A stretch of DNA of 5,420 nucleotides from contig CAUCIO010000153.1 in the NCBI GenBank assembly GCA_958442925.1, positions 1-5,420 on the forward strand, given 5' to 3'. The notes under the pieces are model-generated. The model saw only the letters and a list, made by a program, of their open reading frames with translations. It searched no databases and was not told the origin of the DNA. The position numbers and the translations under genes are program-made. Shown here in pieces: positions 1-5,420 of this stretch (position 1 is the stretch's first letter; each line of letters opens with the position of its first letter). This DNA comes from an uncultured Clostridium sp. (lineage in GTDB: Bacteria > Bacillota > Clostridia > Lachnospirales > Lachnospiraceae).

Positions 1-242
1 CCTGCCCTGAGAAAAAAGACGTTTCCCTGCCGGCCAGTTTCCGCTTCTCCTTCTGCCAAGGATTTTGCATATTCTTTTAAGCGGTCCTGTCCAACCCCCG
101 CCTGCTCCACCGCTTTAAAAAACGTCTCCTCCCCTTCTGAGAGGGCTAAAAGCTCTCCCCTGGCTCCAAACAGGGCCAGAGAAATCCCAGACGCTTTTTT
201 AATTTCCACCAATATGTTTTTCAGAGCTTTTTTCGGTATCAA
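1..242 (-). CDS. N-terminal part of a probable CdaR/PucR-type (sugar diacid-like) transcriptional regulator, cut by the window edge
   Basis: An open frame runs from a TTG codon (242-240) to base 1 without a stop, giving 80 complete codons beginning MIPKKALKNILVEIKK. The start is chosen because a full AGGAGG lies 7 bases upstream and there is no ATG or GTG between it and the start. The visible part is a helical start followed by a short strand-like stretch (SGISLALFGARGELLAL, residues 18-34), a charged helix around residues 36-70, and NVFFLRA at the end. From memory, this pattern (amphipathic helix, 'D/G-x-G-x-LLA' strand, then a 'QG-x-x-FF' strand) matches the ligand-sensing N-terminus of CdaR/PucR-like regulators that often follow the MsmK/UgpC ATPase gene in Lachnospiraceae. 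The expected C-terminal helix-turn-helix lies outside the window, so the DNA-binding role is inferred. The gene lies 108 bases after the ATPase gene on the same strand and may be reached by read-through. That it is coding is fairly sure; the family is moderately sure. Confidence 0.68.
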   Translation of the reverse strand, partial: MIPKKALKNILVEIKKASGISLALFGARGELLALSEGEETFFKAVEQAGVGQDRLKEYAKSLAEGEAETGRQGNVFFLRA

Positions 243-249
243 GCTGCTT

Positions 250-255
250 CCTCCT
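250..255 (-). promoter_or_regulatory. Ribosome binding site AGGAGG that fixes a TTG start
   Basis: The minus strand reads TTAGGAGGAAGCAGCTTG. The perfect AGGAGG is separated by 7 bases from the TTG at 242. It is the main reason for accepting this non-ATG start for the partial gene at the left edge. Confidence 0.75.
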
Positions 256-281
256 AACCGCTCTCCTGCTTCTATAAGCGG

Positions 282-311
282 AAAAGAGGATACTGCCCCT
301 GCAGCATCCTC
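282..311 (-). terminator. Rho-independent terminator after the ATPase gene
   Basis: On the minus strand GAGGAT-G-CTGC (311-301) pairs with GCAG-T-ATCCTC (296-286) around the tetraloop AGGG, giving an 11-pair stem with one G-U wobble. TTTT (285-282) follows directly. The wobble exists only in the minus-strand RNA; on the plus strand the same position is an A/C mismatch and no T-run follows, so the element is oriented to end transcripts from the ATPase gene, whose stop lies 40 bases upstream. The U-run is short (four), so termination may be incomplete and leave read-through into the next gene. Confidence 0.7.
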
Positions 312-320
312 CCCCGTTTT

Positions 321-343
321 ACTGCCTTGTTGGTTCAGGCAGT
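321..343. repeat. Perfect 7-bp inverted repeat (hairpin) between the ATPase gene and its terminator
   Basis: ACTGCCT (321-327) and AGGCAGT (337-343) are perfect inverted copies with a 9-base spacer. On the plus strand five T bases cover 343-347, so the hairpin could end plus-strand transcripts, but no plus-strand gene is seen. On the minus strand the stem is flanked by A-runs, so it is not a terminator there. It begins 7 bases after the ATPase stop codon. It could protect the 3' end of the mRNA or take part in alternative folding with the neighbouring terminator. Confidence 0.55.
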
Positions 344-350
344 TTTTACA

Positions 351-1463
351 TTAATTAAAAATTGCATTTTCTGTCTCAATGTCAAATGCGTGAATTTTCT
401 CTGTATCCATGTACAGCTTAATCGCCTCGCCCGGTTTCACACGGACAGACGGATTCACTCTGGCTGTCCAGGTAGCTGTATCCATGTCAAAGTACAGGAA
501 TGTCTCAGCGCCCAGCATCTCGTATACGCGGATAGTAGCGTTCAGGCAGGCATCTTTGTTTCCGCGCTCAATATCTGACTCATCATGAAGATCCTCCGGA
601 CGGATTCCAAGAGTAACCCTCTTTCCAATGTAACCCTTCTCCTTTAAAACAGCTGCTCTCTTCTCATCCAGCTTAATCTCCTGACCGCAGAATACAAGGT
701 GTACGCCCTCTGCATCCTCTTTTACATCTGCATCTACCATGTTCATCTGAGGTGCTCCGATAAAGCCTGCCACAAACTTATTACCTGGCTTATCGTACAG
801 ATTCTCTGGAGTATCCACCTGCTGCACTACTCCGTCCTTCATAACGACGATTCTGGTTCCCAGAGTCATGGCCTCTGTCTGATCATGAGTAACGTAGATA
901 ATCGTTGTGCCAAGTTTCTGATGGAGCTTGGAAATCTCGATACGCATCTGGCCTCTCAGCTTTGCATCCAGGTTGGACAGAGGCTCATCCATGAGGAATA
1001 CCTTGGGATTTCTTACAATGGCTCGTCCCATAGCCACACGCTGTCTCTGACCTCCTGACAGCGCCTTGGGCTTTCTGTCAAGCAGATGCTCCAGATCCAG
1101 GATCTTGGCTGCCTCGTGAACCTTCTTGTCAATCTCGTCCTTGGGAACCTTTCTGATCTTTAATCCGAACGCCATGTTCTCATATACAGTCATGTGAGGA
1201 TACAGAGCGTAGTTCTGGAATACCATGGCAATATCTCTGTCCTTTGGCTCTACATCGTTCATTCTCTTTCCGTCGATGTACAGGTCGCCGCCGGAGATAT
1301 CCTCCAGTCCTGCCACCATACGCAGCGTGGTGGACTTTCCGCAGCCGGACGGGCCGACGAAAATAATGAACTCCTTATCTCCAATCTCCAGATTGAAGTC
1401 CTTAACAGCCTCAAAGCCGTTAGGATATTTTTTACAGATGTGTTCTAATTTAACTGTTGACAT
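351..1463 (-). CDS. ugpC: ABC sugar-importer ATPase, MsmK/UgpC/MalK type
   Basis: This complete 370-residue protein is the cytoplasmic ATP-hydrolysing subunit of CUT1-type carbohydrate importers; two copies drive a membrane permease pair fed by a sugar-binding lipoprotein. All ABC motifs are present: Walker A GPSGCGKST (37-45), Q-loop Gln83, signature LSGGQ (135-139), Walker B VFLMDE (155-160), D-loop SNLD (163-166) and switch His193. Residues from about 235 to 370 form the MalK-like TOBE/regulatory domain with the GIRPEDL motif (286-292). Length is normal for the family. The ATG at 1463 has AAGGAG 7 bases upstream. No permease or binding-protein gene adjoins it. In Gram-positive bacteria such solitary ATPases (for example MsmK) are known to serve several importers, so the same shared role is inferred here. 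The substrate cannot be read from the ATPase; the UgpC name is the generic family label and does not imply glycerol-3-phosphate. Confidence 0.96.
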   Translation of the reverse strand: MSTVKLEHICKKYPNGFEAVKDFNLEIGDKEFIIFVGPSGCGKSTTLRMVAGLEDISGGDLYIDGKRMNDVEPKDRDIAMVFQNYALYPHMTVYENMAFGLKIRKVPKDEIDKKVHEAAKILDLEHLLDRKPKALSGGQRQRVAMGRAIVRNPKVFLMDEPLSNLDAKLRGQMRIEISKLHQKLGTTIIYVTHDQTEAMTLGTRIVVMKDGVVQQVDTPENLYDKPGNKFVAGFIGAPQMNMVDADVKEDAEGVHLVFCGQEIKLDEKRAAVLKEKGYIGKRVTLGIRPEDLHDESDIERGNKDACLNATIRVYEMLGAETFLYFDMDTATWTARVNPSVRVKPGEAIKLYMDTEKIHAFDIETENAIFN

Positions 1464-1500
1464 ATGGATTCTCCTTCTCTATCAATGATTTCCGCATTCA

Positions 1501-1508
1501 GATGCATC
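1501..1508. repeat. 8-bp palindrome GATGCATC at the predicted transcription start
   Basis: GATGCATC is a perfect palindrome starting one base after the candidate -10 hexamer, over the expected start point of the ATPase transcript. A regulator binding here would block initiation. It is short, its symmetry does not extend outward, and it lacks the central CG typical of LacI-family operators, so it may be chance. Confidence 0.25.
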
Positions 1509-1509
1509 C

Positions 1510-1538
1510 AGTATATAAAAGTTCCTCTGATTTTTCCA
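1510..1538 (-). promoter_or_regulatory. Candidate sigma-A promoter for the ATPase gene
   Basis: On the minus strand TGGAAA (1538-1533; 4 of 6 matches to TTGACA) is followed after exactly 17 bases by TATACT (1515-1510; 5 of 6 matches to TATAAT). Transcription would begin near 1503, leaving an untranslated leader of about 40 bases before the ATG at 1463. The element lies in the 109-base gap after the repressor gene, where I see no convincing minus-strand terminator. The ATPase gene may therefore be transcribed both from here and by read-through. The call is made from motif and position only. Confidence 0.5.
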
Positions 1539-1572
1539 CGGCACACCGCACAAAATACAGAAGATTTTTTCG

Positions 1573-2580
1573 TTATAATGACGAACCGGCAGAAAGATCC
1601 TTTACGCTTTCCCGGATCATCAGTTTGGCGGGAAGCGTCATCTGGACAGGCAGCTCTCGCTTTGTCAGAATCCGGTCGCTTATCATGTCCACGGCTCTCT
1701 CCCCCATAAAATCCATGTACAGGCGCATGGTGGTAAGCGGCGGAACCATGTATTTCGCTGTGGGAATATCGTTAAAACCTACAACACTGAAGTCCTCCGG
1801 ACACCGCTTTCCCGCACGGCTGATGGCATTTAAACAGCCTACAGCCAGGGAGTCATTGGCCACAAAGACTGCCGTCGGCGGCTCCTGCAGATCCATCAGT
1901 TCATTCATCAGACGAAATCCCATCCGGGAGGTAAAAGCTCCGATCCGCTCATAGCCGTCATACTCCGCTTTCTTTTCCTTCACAAAAGCCCGGTACTCCA
2001 GAGTCCTCTTATCTGTCTGTGAAGGCTCTCCCGCATCTTCCATGTCATTTCCGCCGATAAAACCAATCCGCCTGTGTCCCTTCTCCCACAGATAATCGAG
2101 GATTCGTCTCGTCTCTCTGCGCAGATCAAACACAATGGAATCGTATTTATTGTAATCAGGATTGCTGTCCACAAAGATAGTCGGACGATTCAGCTCGTCA
2201 ACCCGTTCCAGTTCTTCCTTTCCAAAGGTTCCCAGACAGATGACTCCGTCAATGCCTGATACCCGGAACTCGTCTTTTTCTGAAATGCTGACAAGCCTGC
2301 AGCCAAGCTCTGCAGCCCGCCTCTCTATGGCAATCCGTACGGAAAGGTAGTAGGGATCCTCCACCTCTCCTTCCAATGAATAATAATTGATCAGGAGAAG
2401 AGAGAGCCTGCGTTTCCTCTTCTTCTGGTTTTTCCCTCTGTATTCCAATTCCTCTGCGATCTCAAATATTCTCTTTTTCGTCGCCGCATTTACACTCAGA
2501 GTTTCATCGTAGTTTAACACCCTCGACACTGTGCTGATGGAACCCTGCGCCCGCTCTGCTATGTCCCTGATCGTTGCCAT
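1573..2580 (-). CDS. LacI-family transcriptional repressor, EbgR-like
   Basis: This complete 335-residue protein has the normal LacI layout. An N-terminal helix-turn-helix (about 2-26, with STVSRVLN at 16-23) is followed by the third helix (KKRIFEIAEELEY), a very basic hinge (49-58) and a periplasmic-binding-protein-like sugar-sensing core (about 59-325). Several stretches match E. coli EbgR as I remember it: DPYYL (75-79), RIGFIGG (171-177), VFVANDSLAVG (238-248), and NDIPTAKYMVPPLTTMRL (270-287). The helix-turn-helix contact pair is Ile15-Ser16, with Arg20, which sets operator choice. The ATG at 2580 has AGGAAG 8 bases upstream. The gene follows the beta-galactosidase gene by 39 bases without a terminator, so the two are probably cotranscribed and the protein likely represses its own operon until a beta-galactoside-derived inducer binds. 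Inducer and operator are not known; the operator is probably upstream of the hydrolase gene, beyond the window. Confidence 0.93.
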   Translation of the reverse strand: MATIRDIAERAQGSISTVSRVLNYDETLSVNAATKKRIFEIAEELEYRGKNQKKRKRRLSLLLINYYSLEGEVEDPYYLSVRIAIERRAAELGCRLVSISEKDEFRVSGIDGVICLGTFGKEELERVDELNRPTIFVDSNPDYNKYDSIVFDLRRETRRILDYLWEKGHRRIGFIGGNDMEDAGEPSQTDKRTLEYRAFVKEKKAEYDGYERIGAFTSRMGFRLMNELMDLQEPPTAVFVANDSLAVGCLNAISRAGKRCPEDFSVVGFNDIPTAKYMVPPLTTMRLYMDFMGERAVDMISDRILTKRELPVQMTLPAKLMIRESVKDLSAGSSL

Positions 2581-2619
2581 ATATGCTTCTTCCTATTCTT
2601 TTTTATGTTTAGTGTCTGA

Positions 2620-5420
2620 TTAGCAGAAGACAGCAAATGCCTGCTCCTCTACATTCTCCCTTTCTGGGAAGGAAAGGGCAAAGCTCATAGCAAAGTTCTC
2701 AATTCTTACCTTGCACTCCTCTGTCTGCTCCTGGCCGCAGGAATTGCTTCCAAGGCCGGAATGCCTCCAGTCCAGATTCAGGACAATATCATCCTGTTTC
2801 TTAATTTCACATGGATGAGCCGCATTTCTGAGAGCCTCTGTTGTATAATCGTGAACATTAATTCCCAATCCGTCTTTGGAGGTAACAAGAAGTCCCTCCT
2901 TCTCATTTGTTAAAGAAACCCAGCGGACGTTCTCTCTGTGTCCGTTTTCCTGAGGCATCACATAATTTGTATGCATTCCGTCCACATCGGTCTCATAGAC
3001 GCCCATGACTGCCGCCTGTCTGGAATCGCAGTAATTCTCTCCTGATCCCAGGCCATACCATGCCACGTTGCGTAAATTTCCATTTACATTCATCTCCACG
3101 CCGATTCTCGGAAGGAATTCCGGCTCAAATTCCGGATTGCGGATGGCTGTGCCCTTCAGGCTCACTTCCAGGCTTCCGTCCCCATGAACGGTATACACAT
3201 AGGCCAGCTTAAAGCCCCAGGCCTGATTGTAGCAGCCAAAATACTTCTGGATGTAAATCTGAGGCCTGCTCTCTTTCATGCTGACAGTCATATACTCTAA
3301 TTCTTCCATCCCTCTGGAAACAAAGTAATTGTTTTTCCAGTCATTGACTTTGTACATATCGTTGTCAATGTCAGCCCGATCCACAGTGAGTACAGGACCT
3401 CTCTTAACAAATTCCTGCTCGCCCTTCTTCACGGAAGCCAGCATGCCGTGAACCTTGTCAAAAGAGTACACAATATCCTGGCAGGCGATGGAAATCTCTG
3501 TCGCTGTCTCAGAAACAGACACCGGTTTCTCTTTCCGTTTCACACAGGCTGTCTTCTTCTCAGCCAGCTGGAACTGGTAATGTCCCAGCTCATGGCCGGC
3601 CGGAGCCCAGTCAGTCTCCTTTTTCTCTTTGACAGAAATATTTAAATAGTAGTCTCTGTTGTCCTTCAGTTCAATGGCGCTGTGGGGGATTGTGATGATT
3701 TCTTCCACTCCCGGCTCTGTATGCAAAGAGTCAATGATGAAAGATTCCAGCGTCTCTTTTCCGTCTGTTACAGAGCACTCCAGATAAATTCCCTCCAGAG
3801 TCTTAAAATCATAATAATTCTTAACGGCAAACAGATCTCCCGTCTCGCCCAGACGCTCCATCCATACGGGGCAGATAACCTGCTTGTACTCCACAAGCCC
3901 CGGAGACGGCGTTCTGTCCGGCATAAGGAGTCCGTCGATACAGAAGTTGCCGTTTGTGGGGAAGTCTCCGTAGTTTCCGCCATATTTATAAGTAACCGTT
4001 CCATTCTCATCCGTCGTCTTGATTCCGTGGTCATACCACTCCCAGATAAATCCGCCCTGAAGACGATCATAGGTGCGGTAAAGCTTCTGATAGTCAGCCA
4101 GACATCCCGGTCCATTTCCCATGGCGTGGCTGTACTCACAGTGGATATGGGGACGGTTGTGCTTCATCTTCGTCTCCCCAATTTCCTTTAAGCCTTTTAA
4201 TCTTGTATACATAGTAGAGTATACGTCTGTAATCTCAGCTTCAAAGTCTCCCTCATAGTGAATCAGACGGGAGCTGTCCATTGCCCGGACAGCTTCTGCC
4301 TCCTTCTTAAAGTTCACACCGAAGCAGGACTCATTGCCCAGGGACCACATGATGATGGACGGGTGATTGTAATCGCGCTCTACCATGCGGACTGCTCTGT
4401 CTACGTAGGCGTTCTCCCAGGATGGGTCGTCTGTGATCATATCGTAAACATGAGCCCATTCAAATCCATGGCACTCCAGATCCGCCTCATCGATCACATA
4501 CATTCCGTACTCATCACAAAAATCATAAATAGCCTCAACAGACGGATAATGGGAGAAACGGATGGCATTGATATTGTGTTTCTTCATCAGAAGCACATCC
4601 TGTCTCATCACCTCCAGATCTACCGTTCTTCCGCCTTCCGGAGAATAGTCGTGATGGTTTACACCGTTAATCAGCACCGCCTTGCCGTTTACAGTAAACA
4701 CATTCCCCTTAACTTCCACTCTTCTGAAGCCCGTGCGGTAGCTTACCTGGTGAGAAACAGTTCCGTTCTGCTCCATAACTGCAGTAAACGTATAGAGATA
4801 AGGCGTTTCTGCCGTCCAGGTATGGACTCCCTCAATCTCAGCGCAGATCGCCGCGCTCTCTTCGGCAGGCGCTTCCCCGGAAGCCGCCTTCTGGCCCTCA
4901 GCATCTGTGAGCGTCCACTTTAAGGTTCCCTCTCCAGCCAGACGAAGCTGTGCCTGAAAAAGTCCTGTAGTGTAGGAGTCATCCAGATCTGCATGGATCC
5001 GGCAGTCCTCAATCCTGGCCTTAGGCTCGCTGATCAGAGATACATTTCTGTAGATTCCGCTGTACCACCACATATCCTGATCCTCTAAATAGGTTCCATC
5101 GGACCATTTGTAAACGCGGACCGTTACCTGATTTTCTCCCTTATTAATATAGGAAGTAATATCAAACTCTGCCGGAAGGCGGGAAACCTTGCTGAAGCCC
5201 ACATGTTCTCCGTTTACCCACACATCATAAGCGCTGTCTACTCCCTCAAACCGAAGGATCGTATCATTCTCCATCCAGCTCTCCGGAATCTCGAAGCTTC
5301 TTTTGTAAATTCCAGTGGGATTTTCTGTGGGCACATAAGGCGGATTTAAAGGAAACAGATACAGCACATCTGTGTAGTGCATGTGATCGTAGCCCTTAAG
5401 CTGCCAGCAGGAAGGAACTT
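2620..5420 (-). CDS. lacZ: Beta-galactosidase, glycoside hydrolase family 2 (LacZ/EbgA type), N-terminus outside window
   Basis: The enzyme hydrolyses terminal beta-galactosyl residues, for example lactose to galactose and glucose, in the cytoplasm. The frame stays open to the right edge. The 12 codons before the ATG at 5382 encode VPSCWQLKGYDH, matching the conserved VPSxWQ-x-x-GYD of LacZ, so that ATG is internal and roughly 100 N-terminal residues are missing. Numbering from that Met: sugar-binding jelly-roll to about 120 (NPPYVPTENPTG 13-24, EDQDMWW 100-106), Ig-like domain to about 218, TIM barrel about 220-505, another beta domain to about 605, and a C-terminal Bgal_small domain about 625-910. 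Active-site equivalents of E. coli LacZ are present: acid/base Glu351 (WSLGNES), nucleophile Glu416 (CEYSHAMGN), Mg ligands Glu303 and His305, His244, His278, Tyr392, His419, Trp447 and Phe480. The Trp999 equivalent is Cys882. The overall pattern is nearer to EbgA than to LacZ. It is the first visible gene of an operon with the LacI-type repressor. No ebgC-like small subunit gene follows it. Confidence 0.95.
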   Translation of the reverse strand, partial: VPSCWQLKGYDHMHYTDVLYLFPLNPPYVPTENPTGIYKRSFEIPESWMENDTILRFEGVDSAYDVWVNGEHVGFSKVSRLPAEFDITSYINKGENQVTVRVYKWSDGTYLEDQDMWWYSGIYRNVSLISEPKARIEDCRIHADLDDSYTTGLFQAQLRLAGEGTLKWTLTDAEGQKAASGEAPAEESAAICAEIEGVHTWTAETPYLYTFTAVMEQNGTVSHQVSYRTGFRRVEVKGNVFTVNGKAVLINGVNHHDYSPEGGRTVDLEVMRQDVLLMKKHNINAIRFSHYPSVEAIYDFCDEYGMYVIDEADLECHGFEWAHVYDMITDDPSWENAYVDRAVRMVERDYNHPSIIMWSLGNESCFGVNFKKEAEAVRAMDSSRLIHYEGDFEAEITDVYSTMYTRLKGLKEIGETKMKHNRPHIHCEYSHAMGNGPGCLADYQKLYRTYDRLQGGFIWEWYDHGIKTTDENGTVTYKYGGNYGDFPTNGNFCIDGLLMPDRTPSPGLVEYKQVICPVWMERLGETGDLFAVKNYYDFKTLEGIYLECSVTDGKETLESFIIDSLHTEPGVEEIITIPHSAIELKDNRDYYLNISVKEKKETDWAPAGHELGHYQFQLAEKKTACVKRKEKPVSVSETATEISIACQDIVYSFDKVHGMLASVKKGEQEFVKRGPVLTVDRADIDNDMYKVNDWKNNYFVSRGMEELEYMTVSMKESRPQIYIQKYFGCYNQAWGFKLAYVYTVHGDGSLEVSLKGTAIRNPEFEPEFLPRIGVEMNVNGNLRNVAWYGLGSGENYCDSRQAAVMGVYETDVDGMHTNYVMPQENGHRENVRWVSLTNEKEGLLVTSKDGLGINVHDYTTEALRNAAHPCEIKKQDDIVLNLDWRHSGLGSNSCGQEQTEECKVRIENFAMSFALSFPERENVEEQAFAVFC

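Noticed and set aside
1486..1500. Sequence resembling a catabolite-responsive (cre) site before the ATPase gene
   Set aside because: The minus strand TGAATGCGGAAATCA has TG, CG and CA anchors, but spacing after CG is one base too long and a conserved A is missing.
1532..1551. Possible terminator after the repressor gene (GCGGTGTGCCGT hairpin)
   Set aside because: The stem is only four or five pairs with wobble, and A-rich rather than T-rich sequence follows on the minus strand.
1457..1954. Plus-strand 165-codon open frame
   Set aside because: It overlaps the repressor gene on the opposite strand, shows no recognisable family and has no good ribosome site; it is a shadow of the real gene.
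2581..2619. Promoter or operator between the hydrolase and repressor genes
   Set aside because: The 39-base gap contains only a ribosome site (AGGAAG, 2594-2589) and AT-rich sequence; no paired -35/-10 or palindrome is visible.
3768..4139. Minus-strand 123-codon open frame
   Set aside because: It lies inside the beta-galactosidase gene in another frame; the main frame carries the catalytic motifs.
4258..4923. Plus-strand 221-codon open frame
   Set aside because: It lies wholly opposite the conserved barrel and Ig-like domains of the beta-galactosidase and has no domain of its own.
1..5420. CRISPR array, tRNA, transposon ends or phage genes
   Set aside because: No regularly spaced repeats, cloverleaf sequence, transposase motifs or terminal repeats were seen; coding sequence fills almost the whole window.

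Overview
The window looks like chromosomal DNA of moderate GC from a gut-type Firmicute, most likely a Lachnospiraceae/Clostridium cluster XIVa relative. This rests on protein style, strong AGGAGG-type ribosome sites, a TTG start and the gene neighbourhood; no marker gene is present, so the taxonomy is inference. All four genes lie on the minus strand, and the window is almost fully coding.

In transcription order (right to left) it holds: (1) a large glycoside hydrolase family 2 beta-galactosidase, closest in remembered sequence to EbgA/LacZ. Its N-terminus runs off the right edge, and the ATG at 5382 is an internal methionine, not the start. (2) A LacI-family repressor 39 bases downstream, which resembles E. 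coli EbgR along its length. (3) After a 109-base gap with a plausible sigma-A promoter, a complete MsmK/UgpC/MalK-type sugar-importer ATPase with no permease or binding-protein gene beside it. (4) After a 108-base gap with two hairpins, one a convincing minus-strand terminator, the first 80 codons of a gene with a TTG start. Its N-terminus resembles the sugar-diacid (CdaR/PucR-type) regulators I recall next to this ATPase in related genomes; it leaves the window at base 1.

Together the genes describe cytoplasmic use of beta-galactosides. An ATPase that probably energises several CUT1 sugar importers brings in oligosaccharides, the GH2 enzyme cleaves terminal beta-galactosyl units, and the LacI/EbgR-like protein probably represses its own operon in response to a sugar ligand. 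The region is ordinary carbohydrate metabolism, and I see no sign of a new defence or mobile system. The points most worth a second look are a possible switchable hairpin pair after the ATPase gene, loss of the LacZ Trp999-equivalent in an otherwise intact active site, and the partial regulator gene at the left edge, whose TTG start makes it easy to miss.
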